Source of the DNA: Porites lobata
Lineage: Eukaryota > Cnidaria > Anthozoa > Scleractinia > Poritidae
Length of the DNA: 64,000 bases
Assembly: GCA_942486035.1 (NCBI GenBank)
Contig: CALNXK010000105.1
Coordinates: 1,476,001 to 1,540,000, forward strand
Direction of reading: 5' to 3'
A program made the position numbers and the translations under genes. Below the pieces are notes generated by a model. It ran no database searches. It was given only the letters and a program-made list of their open reading frames with translations, and was not told the origin of the DNA. Shown piece after piece: positions 34,240 to 46,963 of the stretch. Positions within the stretch are counted from its first letter, which is position 1; each line of letters opens with the position of its first letter.

Positions 34240-37200
34240 GCAAATATTTCATTGTGGAACATATATGCCCCCAACGATCTACAACAACAGTTAGCCTTTT
34301 TGCGCAATCTGAATAACTTTTTGATAACAAATGTAGATATTGGAAATATCATTGTTGGCGGCGATTGGAATGTTACCCTGGACGCTGTTGGCAAAAAAGG
34401 TGTGTTCCAGTGGAAACCCACCTCATACCGCAATCAACTCATTTCCATGATGAAAGAATTTTCACTGATTGATGTCTACAGAAATCTTAATCCAAGTAAG
34501 CTGTGTTTCACCTACGAGTCCAAAGCATTAAAACTCTCTTCTCGCATTGATTTTTTCCTCGTATCACAACCCCTTGCAAATCGAGTTTCTCATTTGGATA
34601 CTTTAGTTTCCATCGCGCCTGATCACAAAGCAATTAGAGTCCAATTGCAACTGGAAAATGACAATAGAGGCCCTGGGCTCTGGAAATTTAATGATTCATT
34701 GTTAGAAGACGAAATTTATGTTAAATTGATCACTGACAGCTATGCTGTCATCCAAAACAAATACTCAGGAATTGAGGACAAAAGGCTGAAATGGGAAATC
34801 ATTAAGATGGAAATACGTGGCATCACTATTCCTTTCTCTAAAAATAAAGTTAAACAGTTACACCAAAAAGAAAGGGACATTCAAAACAGACTACAAGTGC
34901 TTGACAGAGTCATTTCTAACAGTCCTAATACAGACTGTATTAAGAATGAAATAAACGAATAAAAGAAGAAATTGATCTCATTTATCAAAAGAAGGGTAAA
35001 GGTAGTATCATACGTTCCAAATGTAAATGGATTGAACGAGGTGAAAAGCCGACCGCTTTCTTTTTCAACCCAGAGAAGAGGAATTACAATCGTAAGTGAG
35101 TTAAAAAGCTGCAGGGAGCAGAAGGTACAACCTTGACCAATGAGGACGAAATATTAAACGAAATTGAAATCTTTTATAAGCAATTGTATAACTCCGGATT
35201 AGACGAAAACGACTTTTTCGATTTGTTTCCACAAAGTCTAAAAACTCCTAAACTCCAAGACCAACAAAGAAACGAATTAGAAGGCGAAATTACACTGGCG
35301 GAGTGCAAAGTAGTACTGCGGACTTTCAGTAGCGGGAAATCACCAGGCGAAGTTTTACATGGGAGTTTTATAGTTGTTTCTTTGATCTACTACGACAGGA
35401 CTTAGTAAACTGTTTTAATGAGGCATATGTGAAAGGCGAAATGTCAATATCGCAGAGAAGAGGTGTAATATCTCTCCTCCACGCAAACCTCCTAAAGCTT
35501 GCAAATTGGCGTCCCATTACGTTACTAAATGTTGACTATAAAATTGCATCAAAAGTCATAGCTACGAGATTTGAAAAGGTTTTGGATCTCTTAATAAGCC
35601 CTCACCAAACAGGCTTTCTGAAAGGTAGATACATTTGGCAAAATATTAGATTGGTCACTGATGTAGTAGAACATGCCACAAACAAAAATACAAAATATTC
35701 CAGGTATTCTTGTACAGCTTGATTTTTGTAAAGCTTCTGATATTATCGAATGGAGCTTCTTTTATAAGAAGTCTCGCACTCTTTAATTTTGGAGACAGTA
35801 TACAACAATGGGTCTTGACTTTCTATAATAATTCTCAGAGCGCTGTTCTTAACAATGGATTTTGCACAAATTTCTTTTAACTGTCGAGGGGAGTGAGACA
35901 AGGCTGCCCTTTGTCCCCTTATTTAATTACCGTTGGGGCGGAAATCTTAGCGTGCCAAATCAAACAAGACAAAACAATAAAACAAATAAAAGTCTTTCAA
36001 AAAGAGCTCAAGCTAAGCCAGTTTGCCGACGATACAACTCTTTTATGCAATGATTGCAATTCGGTCAATCGAGCTATCACGGTTCTTAATTCCTTTGGAA
36101 ATCTAGCCTGCAGTGCAGGCGTATTTTGGGTGGGCGAAACCTTGTTCGTGTTCGTAATGTTGTTGTAGCCGCCGTCTTTGATTTTATGAGGAAAACTATC
36201 TGGCCTCAGGCTAAACCCGTCAAAAACCAAAGCGCTTTGGTTAGGGTCATGATTAAGAAATCGCAAGGACGAACCCTTTAACTTTAAGTGGCCCAAAGAA
36301 CCGTCGTGGAACCTATATTTCATACGATGAGAAACAAAACGAGGAATTCAATTTTAAAGGAAAGATGCAAAAACTTGACACCATTCTTGGCATATGGAAC
36401 TCTAGGAACCTCACTCTTTTTGGTAAGTGTCTTATAGCGAAATCTCTTGGCATCTCACAGCTAGTTCACCCACTTTCAGCACTCGATTTCCCAACACAAT
36501 TCGTTCAAGCTGTTAATTCAAGCATCTTTAAATTTATCTGGAAAAATGGAAGAGACAAAATCAAACGCAAAATTATGATCCAAGACTATAACAAAGGTGG
36601 TCTACGTGCTCCAAGCATAGAGACCATGGCCAAATCACTTAAACTGGCATGAATATCCAGGTTCTTACAAAGTATACCTGCGCATGACGAATCATGGAAG
36701 GTCATTCCCAACCACTTTATCGATAAATACGGTGGCTTGAACTTCCTGCTACGTTGTAATTATGACAAGAATTTTCTTGATAAGATGTGTCTCCCTTACT
36801 TCTATAAGTTAATATTACTGCATTTCTTAGAACTTAAAATTTCTTATAATACTCGCAGTTTTGCCGGTTTTTGTATTATTCAACAACAAAGATATTTTAA
36901 TTGGCGGCCGTTCATTCTTTTGTAGAAGTTGGTTGAATAAAAACGTGTTTCTTGTTCAAGATCTCTTAGGAGATGATGGTAAGGTACTTCCTTACTCGGA
37001 ATCTTTTAGGAAATTTCGACTGAACGGTAATTTCTTACAATACATGCAAGTTGTTTCTGCGAGTCCTAAGGATCTGATCGATGACGCACGGAGATACCAC
37101 ATTGATAAAAATAGTATTTTGTCCGAAAGTTCCTTCCAGCTCTCAGCGGACCTTTCATTATATTTACTTAAAATGAAAAATAGAAATTACTTCTGGCTCT

Positions 37201-37905
37201 TAATTAATGAAGATCAACATGAAATAAACGCTAACATGAATGGCAAAGAGACCTCTTTCCTGAAATAGTACTTGCAAGGCATCATTTCTCCCGTGTGAAA
37301 AATATTTGCAGAGATAACAAACTAAGAGAATTCTAGTTTAAACTTTTACACAGAATTGTCGTCACAAAAAGAGAACTGTTTACGTATGGTATTGCAGAAA
37401 ATGCGCTTTGTCCTTACTGCAGACAAAATGATTTAATAATTCATACTTTTCGTAACTGCCACTGGACCAAGTGGTTTTTTTCAGAAGTAATCAAATGGTT
37501 CAATGTCGAAAATGCCACCTTCAAAGCAAAAAGAATCAAAGCTCATCGGCCATTGTCAAAAAGCTCGATTTTACTCTTTTGTTTGCTAAATATTACTTGT
37601 ACATAAATAAGTTAGCTTCTAAAGATTTATCTTTGGATGAATTTAAGGCTAAAATCAGTTGGAGATACGAGTTCGAAAAACCCCCTCCTTCAATTAGTTA
37701 GTGAGTATCCATCTTACCGGAATAATCTGTTTATTAGCAGGTCTAATGTTACTGTGAGAATTATTACAACTGCTGTATTATTCTTTCTCGTCTTTATGTA
37801 ATTTTGATCCAATCTGTTATATCGTTATATACGTTCTTTTAGTTTTAAATTTTGCAACTGTAATATATGTTTTGTCAATAAACGTAAAATTATAAGAAAA
37901 AAAAG
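34240..37905 (+). mobile_element. L1/Tx1-like LINE ORF2, broken
   Basis: The 5' end is truncated inside an AP-endonuclease domain (WNIYAPNDLQQQL, then IIVGGDWNVTLD, SRIDFFLVSQP and SIAPDHKAI). Reverse-transcriptase blocks follow in several frames: TFSSGKSPG, NWRPITLLNVDYKIASKVIA, QTGFLKGRYI, RQGCPLSPYLITVGAEILAC and the catalytic FADDTTLL. The C-terminal region includes a Cys/His cluster (CPYCRQNDLIIHTF and a later C). Several stops and frameshifts (about 34960, 35100, 35400, 35720, 36650, 37265) make it a pseudogene. A 93-bp element is nested at 36106-36198. A 3' end with AATAAACG and an A-rich tail lies near 37880-37905. Confidence 0.85.
36106..36198. mobile_element. 93-bp insertion nested in the LINE
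   Basis: The LINE frame reads SFGNL, is interrupted, and resumes SGLRLNPSKTKAL exactly after the insert. CTA is present at 36103-36105 and 36196-36198, so CTA is the likely target duplication. The insert begins GCCTGCAGTGCAGGC, a palindrome. Confidence 0.75.
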
Positions 37906-38051
37906 CCGAAGGGTGAACGAAAAAAATGAAGGCTACAATGTGCAAAAGACACGTGAAAATAACGTAGTATGCCAAAATGAATACAACCAGCAGTAAGGCG
38001 TGCAAACAAAAAGGCAGAAAACAAACTGTAGTTATGTAATAATTATTGCAT

Positions 38052-38249
38052 ATTAGTAAAATCCAACTAGTGGTCTATTATCAATGCTGCGTTCTGATTG
38101 GTTAAGCTACTACTAGGCTATATGTTATAGCCCACTAGTAGCAAAGAGCGCGGGCTTTTTGGCGGCAAAAAAGGATTAAATTCTAGCTTTAGCTATAGCT
38201 ATTTTTTTTGTTCTCGTTATTTTTGACCAACTAGTTGGATTTTACTAAT
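38052..38249. mobile_element. 198-bp MITE with perfect 19-bp inverted ends
   Basis: ATTAGTAAAATCCAACTAG (38052-38070) is the exact complement of CTAGTTGGATTTTACTAAT (38231-38249). The interior has CTACTAGGCTATATGTTATA and its partial mirror. It lies immediately upstream of a LINE fragment. Confidence 0.85.
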
Positions 38250-38261
38250 GTGTTATGTTAA

Positions 38262-39095
38262 ACAATGATTAAACAGAATTTTTAATCATAGGTACTAGGG
38301 AGCAGCTGGCCAAGGTTAACATCAATTGCATTAGGGTTGGGTCGACTGATATTTGTCCTGTAACAGTAGCTAGAAACTTAGGCTCATGGTTTGATGAGCA
38401 GCTCACTATGTCAACTCATATTAGGAAGTTATGTGGTGTTGCCTTTTACCATTTGCATAATATCAAACGCTTTCGCAAGTATTTGTCTCGAGAATCAACG
38501 GAAATGATTGTCCACGCATTTATTACATCTCGTGTTGATTATTGTAACAGTCTTTTGTATGGGGTGCCCAACTACCAGCTTAACAACTTGCAGAAAGTTT
38601 TGAATGCCTCAGCCAGGCTAGTTTGTAATGCCCCTAGGTTTTGCCACATCTCACCCCTTCTTCGTGGTCTGCATTGGCTTCCTGATAAAGCCCGTATACA
38701 ATCATGTAAGATACTGCTTATTACGTTCAAAGCAATTCACGGCCTTGCTCCTAAATATCTATGTGATTTACTAACATTTAAATCGCCCTCATATAACCTT
38801 AGATCTTCAGGTAGTATTTTACTTCCTATGCCAGCTGTTCGATCGAAGACGTTAGGTGATAGAGCTTTTATGGTAGCAGCGCCAACGCTCTGGAACTCTC
38901 TTCCAAAATAACTTCGAGCGATTACTAATGTGAACAGTTTTAAGGCGCGTATTAATACTTATCTTTTTAGAACTTTATATTGGTGAGCGATTTTATATTC
39001 AGTTCTTACTTGCATGTATTATATTCTTTTTATTGTTATTTTATTAATTATTATTACTTTAATACATGATTTTTTTATTTGTTTCTTGTAAAGTA
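38262..39095 (+). mobile_element. CR1/L2-like LINE, 3' end of ORF2
   Basis: The frame opens EFLIIGTREQLAKVNIN, then NLGSWFDEQLTMSTHIRKLC, SRVDYCNSLLYGVPNYQLNN, HWLPDKARIQ, IHGLAPKYLCDLLTF and DRAFMVAAPTLWNSLP before a stop near 38911. These are the typical post-catalytic regions of CR1/L2-clade reverse transcriptases. A T-rich tail with TTATT runs closes the copy. Strongly 5'-truncated but little decayed. Confidence 0.85.
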
Positions 39096-40494
39096 ATGCA
39101 GTTGTAATGCGCAGCTAAATCTTGCCGCAAAATCTGCGGGAAAACTGCTTGAGCGGCATGGCGTCCTGGCCAGCCCTTGGCCTCTAAATGGCAGGTTGTA
39201 AGGTTCATTTTTTCACTAGCGCAATAAGCATTAATTAACGAAGCGTCCGCCATATTACTTTTGATATGTTCGCAGGAGGTCTGGGTCAAAGACCTATGAT
39301 TGGTCCGCGGCCTTGTGCTTATATATGCTTGTGCTTATGTCGACCCAGTTTCCACTAGTCAAAGTTACGAATTAAATGAGCATAAGCAAAAGCAGAAGCA
39401 CAAGAAGAACGAACTTGTCCGTTTTTCTTGTGCTTATGCTTATGCTCTTGTTTATTCGGAACCGTTTAACGTTTTCGCTGTGTTCACGTGTTCACACGAA
39501 ACTCAAGAACCAGGTTAAGCAAACCGGCAGTAAAGTAGCAAATCCAAAATGGCGTTTCGCACCATTCTGAGCAGAAGAAAAATTTCAGATGGTCATGGTG
39601 TTTCCTGGATCCCGCTGGTCCGATTTCGATTTTACCGGCTATCTAAATCTCCGTCAGGAACGGTTAAGGTTTTTCCGAAACAACGAAACACGAAAGGTAA
39701 GGTAATCTTGATTTATGCACTGTGTTACAAAATTCATCAGGCATGAAATATTATAAAAAAATTTAAAAATCTTAATTACATTTACTGGGTTCCGCTAAAT
39801 ACAATATTAAACTGATTTAAGTTAATACCACGACTTTTCCACGACTGCCGTGCCTTACATTATATTATAACAACTGTGCAAAAGTGTCTTAAAATTAAGT
39901 AGTGATTCTGCTTGCCTTAATATCTCAGGAAGACTATATATTCCACAGAACAGTACCATGCCACTGTAGCGAAAACTATAACGGAGACAAATTGTGCGTG
40001 GCTGTGGAATAGTTAATGATTTATTTACAGAATCTCGAAAACTGTATGAAGTAGGTACTCAGGAGCAAGGCCATTGAGGAATTTAAATACCATAATAAGG
40101 CTCTTTGGATATCACGCAGAGTACTAAGATTTTTCAATTTAAATTTTGGAACAGCTGCGATGCATCTGTGTCATTTAGCTTGAGAAAGTTAGGGCTCTTG
40201 CTGCAAGATTTTGGGGTTTTTGAAGTTTGTCTGCTAGTTTTATGCCACAACTTCCTCGAACAACATTGCAAATGCGGCTGAATCAAGGCTTTGTAAATAA
40301 CATGCAATGTTGCTGGGGTAACAAATCGCCTGACCCGTTTGATGCTGCAATACCAGAGGCAATTTTTTTAGCCAGCTTCTCTATAGGACTGCCCCAGGTA
40401 ATAAACGTACGACTTTTCAACGGTTAAAAAGTTCGTCCGGTGTCGTTCTGGTCTGGTGCTGTGGGAACTTAGCGTTGTTCGCGAAACTTCTGAT
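39096..40494. other. Intergenic with an inverted AAGCACAAG repeat
   Basis: GCATAAGCAAAAGCAGAAGC followed by ACAAGAA is mirrored by TTCTTGTGCTTATGCTTATG (about 39379-39446). A related CTTGTGCTTA run lies at 39311-39340. A possible first exon at 39549-39696 is listed separately. Confidence 0.45.
39549..39696 (+). CDS. Possible first exon of an unknown gene
   Basis: ATG in the context AAAATGGCG opens MAFRTILSRRKISDGHGVSW and stays open 49 codons to CGAAAG followed by a GTAAGG donor. The basic N-terminus would suit a mitochondrial presequence, but that is speculative. No following exon was recognised. Confidence 0.25.
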
Positions 40495-41800
40495 TCTTTT
40501 CTCTGACAAACTAACCAGTCAAAACAAAAAGACTTATTAAACGGAAGCAACCGGCGGCATTAACCAGCTTATTATCCTCGTTATTCATTTTTGTGACCTT
40601 GAATGACGTCTCTGGTAAAATGATTTCATATGTTAACAGAGCTCTGGCCAATCACAGCTCTAAAAAACCTCGTCATGACCACATGGGCAAATATTTGTTA
40701 ATAAGTAATAAATTGAAGTGTTTCTAGGAATTACGCCATCTCTCTCCGCGGGATAGTTTCCAAGAAAGCATTTCAGTAACTCGCATTTTAAAATGCCGCT
40801 AAGATTTTACCTTGTTAATAAACATTTGTTGAAGGTTCCTATACAGTTGGAAACGTAGTGGATGTCAGGCGTACACGAGCCTGGCATCTTGAACATTCGA
40901 AACTAACCATGTAATATGAAACAAGCTCCCTGAAGTTTGCGTTCGATCTTCCGCCAAATCATGTCTGTTGGTTTCTTGTGTTAGTATGAAGTTTATCCAT
41001 AAACATGTTTAAAGTGAACCATATTAGCTCATATTAAACAGGCACTGTGCCTTTTATTAAACCTATACGAACCTCAGAATGTCGCAAACGCGCGTTTCAC
41101 TCTTCATTTTTAACCTTGTCTCGGGTGCATTGTTGTTGTATTTATCAAGGCATGGCTGTAGGTTTGAGAAATCCCAGTTTAGTATCTCATACTTAAACAA
41201 GTTTCAAATAAGTGTTATGATCTACAAATTAACATTTCTCGTTCTTAAACGGTTCGATAGATGTTAAGAATTCGGCGGGACATGAAGATAACATGGCTGT
41301 TATGCGTTTATAGCTTTTAAATCGCCGGGATCTAGGCGTTTGCTACTTTTTGGTAAGTGTTCCCAAATCAAATCCAACTGCAAAGGAAGCATGTCCGAAC
41401 CGTACAAAGCCTGCGAGACTTACGACTGTCCCATGATTAGTCTAGTAGATACCAAAAGGAACCCTGAATAGAAAAGACAGTTTTCCTGGAGGCGTGATTC
41501 ATGATTCACATGAGTTTACACCATTATGGTGCTGTATGTGGGGCTCTATGACGCCTTAATTTGTTAACGAAAATCTGACCAGTTGTCAATTTGATAAAAG
41601 ACACTAAAATACAACCATCACGGTGGTTTTTTTTAAATGTATTTCCAAAAAGATTGTGTGTAATAAGGAGACAATCTCTTTCGCCGTCTAACGTTAATTA
41701 GAAATTTACTGCAATCACTATATTTCAAAAGGGAACGGAAAATACTGGACACAATCATACGTTACCAACTATACGCGACAAACAAACACTTTATCGAATT
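40495..41800 (+). repeat. Duplicated non-coding block, copy A
   Basis: Collinear with 58350-59830 and in part with 50255-50742. Shared landmarks include TGACCTTGAATGACGT, TCTGGTAAAATGATTT, TAGGAATTACGCC and CCTGGAGGCGTGATTCATGA. It lies 1.2 kb downstream of the coiled-coil gene at 43036-44064. Frames differ between copies, so it is non-coding. Confidence 0.85.
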
Positions 41801-43035
41801 TGTAGCTTATGATCAGAATAAGAAACGTATCCGTCCAGTTTGTGTTTCAAGGATCGCCATACTCGTCCTTACCGTCTTCAGGCAAATAGGGCGACATGAG
41901 AAAACCACGTAGTCGCAACAGTCACATTAGACTAGGAGAATGGAAAATTGTATCCTTAAATTCCTACAGGATACCGACTTATATCAATAAAAAGTTGACT
42001 TTGTCGTAAGAGTTAGTAATATAATATATAAGAACTTTTATAATATAACTTTCTCCTCCTTCATGGTCCTGCATTTTAGTGCTCTGCCATACAGAGCATT
42101 GAAAATAAGTTTTTTTGCGGAAGTTGCTCTCCCCAGCGATGAACTGACGGTAAGGCCATCTATCGAAGAGAAATCTTGAATTTTATATCAAGGTTACACC
42201 AGCATCAAAGTTTTGACAACAGAAATCGACATCTGTTATGTCCGCATTGTGAAGTACGAAGTAGCCAGTAGTTAAATTCCAATTGTACTGCTTACCTCAG
42301 TAGCCCGGCCATCACACGTTAGTTGAGAATTTATGAGCCGAGGACAAGTACAGTGCTAATGCTATTTCACTCACTGACCGACATGATATATAAGACTCGC
42401 TAGTGATTGTACACGACAAGCATTTCGAAGCTGAAATACTGAAGATAGTCTTAAAGAATGCCTGCATGATAATCAGTGTTTATTCTTTAGTGTTCTTTAG
42501 TGTAGTATGCACATGCATTAAATACATTGTCGGCGATTAACTTTTCAGTTCTTGGAAATCTAGCGGATATGTTTCACTCCTCTCAGAATTGAGGGATTTT
42601 GTGATACTTGCACACATTTCTCAAACATTGCAGAAAAAAAGTTCTTTGTTTTCTTAAGATAAAAACTATAACGATTTTCAAGCCTTCTTATTATTTTATC
42701 ACTAAATCAAGAAGCTAGTAAAAATAAGAGTGGTACGAGCAATGATGTCACTTTTTAATTTTTTGACATTTACATTTTTCGTGTCACGGCCAGTTTTTCA
42801 TTTCCTTACTGTCTGTTTATCAGTAAGGAATCTGCTTACTAAATGTTTGTCGAGAAGCTATATAGCTACAAACTGTTTCAGATGCATTTAATGTTATTCT
42901 CGATTTTACGTCCCTGTTAAAATTGATAGCATTATTATATAATTCTCTATTTCAGAGATTGTTGGAGTGAGTATCTGACTAGGTTTTACCTTTATAAAGC
43001 AACAAATACCTGTGCATTCAAAACTTGCTTGATAA
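41801..43035. other. 3' flank of the first coiled-coil gene
   Basis: AT-rich with no open frame of interest. No clear polyadenylation signal could be assigned. Confidence 0.4.
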
Positions 43036-44064
43036 TTACTGTTGTTTGAGGGTTTTCCATATTTTTATCAATTCTTTAACGCACTCGTAGCTGTGCCAGC
43101 CAGACAATCTCCCTTCCTTATTCAACAGATCCGCCGAGTCGACGAGTACCTTCTCGGTTATCGCTGGATGGGCAGTGTTATTCCTGCTCTCCTGAAGTGA
43201 TTTCATCGCTCTTTGGTACTTCAACTTCTTCCAGCTCAGCTTCTTCTTGAGTTCATCCCATTTCTGCTTCACATCATCTTTAAGCTGATCGTCAGATATC
43301 TCGTTTATATCTTCCTCTATGTGCTTAACTTTGTAACTTTTTTTGTCATCGTATGAATTTGGGAAAACGCTCTGATACATCATACCTTGAATTCCCCAGC
43401 ACAGCTGACCCAGATTGATGGTAGCTTTCTCGATCATGGCTTGCTGTTCAGAGCTCTGGGGCAAAGGCCTTTTATCAAAGCCCCCGGACAGTGCCGTGAG
43501 CTGAACTGTTTCTTGAACGTTCTTGATCTCCTTTTTACGAGACGCGTTTTCAATAGCGTTTTCATCAAGAGTTTTGTTCATTTCATCCACTTTCTTCGAC
43601 ATCTTTTCTAACTCCTCTTCCAACGTAGCGTTTTTTTCTTCATTGGCCTTGTTCGCTTTTTTCAACTCTATTACCTGCTGTCTCACTGAATGTAGTTCGA
43701 CTTCAAGGGAACCCAACTTCTTCTCTAGGGCTGCTTTGTCACTTTCCAGCTTGTCGATCTTGTTTTCCAGAACCTTTATCTTTTTGTTTTTTGAATCCAG
43801 AGCTACTTTTAATTCGTCATTTTCCTCTCGGAGTTTTCTTGTCTCTTTCTTCAACCGCTCAATTTCCTCATCCTTCCCCTGTATTTCGTTTTTAAGGAAG
43901 GCGATTTGCGCGGTATGGCGACTGATGATAGGATTGTGGACAAAAAGTCCTCCTTCAGCCATCGTCATCCTAACATAAGTGTTACCTTGTGTATTTACTT
44001 CATCGTCCTCCTCCGTTGGGTTGGGTAGAAAAACGTTCATCGACCTGGCAAATCTATCGGCCAT
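43036..44064 (-). CDS. Coiled-coil protein with C-terminal RNxxAHP helical domain, paralog 1
   Basis: A single-exon gene of 342 residues. The N-terminal 45 residues are irregular. Residues about 50-190 form one long heptad-rich coiled coil (QGKDEEIERLKKETRKLREE and onward). A short linker (TALSGGFDKRPLPQ) precedes a helical C-terminal region of about 120 residues with KWDELKKKLSW, then ESRNNTAHPAI (R294, N295, H299), and ends GWHSYECVKELIKIWKTLKQ. There is no signal peptide or membrane segment, so it is probably cytosolic. The paralog at 60946-61935 aligns over the whole length. R-N-x-x-A-H fits the Rx4-6H motif of HEPN ribonucleases, but I cannot establish membership. Function unknown. Confidence 0.85.
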   Translation of the reverse strand: MADRFARSMNVFLPNPTEEDDEVNTQGNTYVRMTMAEGGLFVHNPIISRHTAQIAFLKNEIQGKDEEIERLKKETRKLREENDELKVALDSKNKKIKVLENKIDKLESDKAALEKKLGSLEVELHSVRQQVIELKKANKANEEKNATLEEELEKMSKKVDEMNKTLDENAIENASRKKEIKNVQETVQLTALSGGFDKRPLPQSSEQQAMIEKATINLGQLCWGIQGMMYQSVFPNSYDDKKSYKVKHIEEDINEISDDQLKDDVKQKWDELKKKLSWKKLKYQRAMKSLQESRNNTAHPAITEKVLVDSADLLNKEGRLSGWHSYECVKELIKIWKTLKQQ

Positions 44065-45389
44065 AGCTGAACTAAGCTTTCGCTATCGAGCTGTAGTGTC
44101 AACACGGAATAGAATGTGGTCGAAGCAGTTTACCAAAATCGGGAGTATTCAGTAACAAATGACAGGTGTCTGTTATTATGACGTGGACCAATTACATGCC
44201 TGTAGAGTTTCGTACCCCTTCACAAACTCGGACGAACACCCCAAATATAAAACTGTCAACACTTTAGCCAATCACCAGTCGAGATTCAACAAAACTGTCC
44301 CCCAGGACGTTATTTTTCATGCCAAATAATTATTGATTCTAAAACGTCTTTCATTTTCAAATAAAACTATATTTAGATACCCACATAATCTGAGCCCCGT
44401 TAACTGCAGAGTTGAAAAAAGTTGGACGTGTAACTTTGAAAATAGCGTGTTACCCTTTCTCAGTTATCTCTTCAGTAGCTTATTTACAGTATTCTAACAG
44501 GAAATATTATTATCTTTGTGGATGATAAAGGAGTCAGTTTGGAGCGAGTTGACATGGATGAGCAGTGATGCATTATTAGTGGTTAAAACAGTGATTACAT
44601 CGTACCACTCGTACCACACGTTGTCCACTTGAGTCAGTTCCACCATAGTTAAAAGAAAGCAATGGTTATGAAGCCCGTTAGACGTCTTTGTTTTATGTTT
44701 GTGTGGACCTGCGGGCGCACAGCGCCGGTTCAATAGCATTCCCATCATTTTGACCTAATTGACCAATGCAAATGTCACATTACACTATTCCGTCACAATT
44801 TGCCCGCGTGAGCAAAAAACAAAGGTTGAGCACCGCTCCTGCCTGCTCATTCATAAAAATAGCATTATTGTACGAACCACAGCTTAGCTTGAGAATTATG
44901 CGATTTTTGATACAAGCACTAGCCTTTGTAGGAATATTTACATTACCAGGCTGTTCATTTCCTGATATAGTGCCAAGTTGAATTTCCTAATTGAATGAAA
45001 TTGAAAAAAAAAAAATGAAATTCTCAGACCCGAGATCCCCCGCGAAGCACTTTGTCTGGCTCTTTTCGTCTAGATTTATAATACACATCTTATTTCAAAA
45101 TACAGGTACAAGAATATAGATGTTTAAATTTGGATGCGAATTGTTATTTTCTTAAAATATTAGGGTCACCGTACTTGTTTTTGCGGTGGAGCGGAGGAAA
45201 GTACACACGGGCCTGCATTAATTCCGCTTTTTGGGCTCAGGATTGGAGCCAGTTTCAAAACGGCGTGTATGTGGAAAATAGCATTGAAAGAGAAAGATTT
45301 TATGGAATTTACATCCAGATAAAGCAATTAGAAGTAGGAAATAATGTGATAACGATGAAGCTGCTGTGATAACGATGAAACATCGACTA
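44065..45389. other. Upstream region of paralog 1 and intergenic
   Basis: CCAAT occurs at about 44188 and 44270 but no clear TATA box is positioned for the minus-strand gene. A frame at 44898-44981 begins MRFLIQALAFVGIFTL, signal-peptide-like but only 27 codons, and is not supported as a gene. Confidence 0.4.
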
Positions 45390-46085
45390 TCGAAGGCCTC
45401 GGTGGCTTTTGGTTTCTTTCGTCGAAGAGATAGCCTCTCCCAGTCGAGAGTGGAGGGAAGGCGGTTTGAGCTCGTATCAAAGGGTGATTTAGTAATTACT
45501 CTGGCTGCACGATTCTGTAATTTTTGAAGCTTATCACTCAAGTAACGACTCAAACAGTCCCAGACGGGGCTTCAGTAATGAAAATGAGGCATGATTAAAG
45601 CTTCATAGACTTGAAATGCAGTTTGATTGAATATAAAGCGCCGCACACGTTTTAGGGCGCCTATAGCTGAAGCGACTTTGAGCATCTATTGTAAGACCCA
45701 AGGATTTGGTATGATCGACTCTCTTGATAATTTGGTCATCAATTCTGATTTCTACATGGTCACATTGGGCAGATATATAGTCTTTGTCTTTATCCAATAA
45801 TCATCAGCTCTGTTTTAGCAACATTAGACTGAGCTTCTCAGCTTTCATTCAACAGCTAAGGCTATTTAATTCAGGGGTTAGAGCTAGCTTAAGCTCTGTT
45901 AACGTCTTAGCAGATAACGTAAGATTGGTGTCATCGGCAAACATTCTTGGTTCGGCGTCCCGCAAGGAATTGGGATGATCATTACTATAAATTAAAAATA
46001 GCAAAGGACCCAATGTGCTACCCTGCGGCACGCCGCAACTGAGGGAACGAGCAGTTGATAGTTTGCCACTGACATTACATCATCC
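45390..46085 (-). mobile_element. CR1/L2-like LINE fragment, broken
   Basis: The minus strand reads CGVPQGSTLGPLLFLIYSND, then EPRMFADDTNLTLSAKTL (catalytic FADD), then after stops HVEIRIDDQIIKRVDHTKSL, and near the end SPFDTSSNRLPSTLDWERLS. Frameshifts and stops separate these blocks. 5' and 3' truncated. Confidence 0.8.
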
Positions 46086-46249
46086 AAAAAAAGGGAAATC
46101 TGTCATTTGGGTTATGTAAGAGTGCCCAAAAGGGCTAACAGATGAATTTTACGGCTTTATAAAGTCGAGAAAACGTTCTATTTTTGTGATTAATTCCCAT
46201 TTAAAAGACAGTGTGGTTAAAAAGAATGCAAACCGCTAAACAAGGTACC

Positions 46250-46380
46250 ATTTGACAATAGAAGGTATACGAAAAGGGTACCTTTTTCGTGAAAAATGGC
46301 ATATAAAGGGGTAAGGGGCTGGACCTCTGGGCGGAGCCTCCCGGCTTAAAAATTTTTTAAGTAACCCCTTCCCACCCCCT
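46250..46380. repeat. Repeat fragment 'GGACCTCTGGGCGGAGCCTC'
   Basis: Contains GGTACCTTTTTCGTG and a GC-rich phrase shared with 20585-20835. It abuts the start of LINE coding sequence. Confidence 0.4.
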
Positions 46381-46573
46381 GGGAAATTGAGAAGCTTGAA
46401 ACTGATGATGTTAAGGTAACTGAAGATGCGGCTATTGCTAATTCAATGAATGAGTACCATACCTCAATAGCATCTGACTTATTACAATCAGTAGATGATA
46501 ATCAAGATCATTGTAGCCTCACAATTACTCCAACAGTATTGGATGGGATCAAGCATTTTCGATTTAAAGAAAT

Positions 46574-46755
46574 CAGGGGCGGATCCAGGATCTTTTTTAG
46601 GAAGGGGTGCACTCGTCTCTTGCTCTACTTCAACACCAATAAACCACATAGTTTTTTTTGTTGGCAGAATACTAGCTGTATTAGAAAACCGCAGGTCATC
46701 TCTCAGGGAGGGGGGGGTGCGCACCCCCTGCACCCTCCCCCTAGATCCGCCCCTG
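46574..46755. mobile_element. hAT-like MITE nested in the LINE
   Basis: CAGGGGCGGATCCAGGAT at the left and CTAGATCCGCCCCTG at the right are inverted. CAGGGGCGGATCCAGG is a terminal form widely seen in hAT elements. GAAAT flanks both sides, but an 8-bp duplication is not intact. Confidence 0.75.
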
Positions 46756-46963
46756 GAAATAAAACTCTCTAAAACCACTTAAGACATGCAAGACAAAGGG
46801 GGCAGATGGTAAACCAGCACAGATATTGAAAATCGAAGCAAGTCCACTCCCGGACATTTTCGCACCAGTCCACTAATGAATCTTTGCTCTGAGCTGGTGG
46901 GAGTCTTTCCTGAAGCCTTAAAGGTTACAAGGGTAACTCCAATGTATAAAGGTGGTGTATTAA

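Noticed and set aside
44898..44981. Secreted or lipoprotein-like short peptide (MRFLIQALAFVGIFTLPGC)
   Set aside because: Only 27 codons, no mature domain, and a bacterial lipobox is meaningless in this context.
46446..46782. Gene-like frames on both strands
   Set aside because: They cross from LINE sequence into a hAT-like MITE; the MITE ends explain the open frames.
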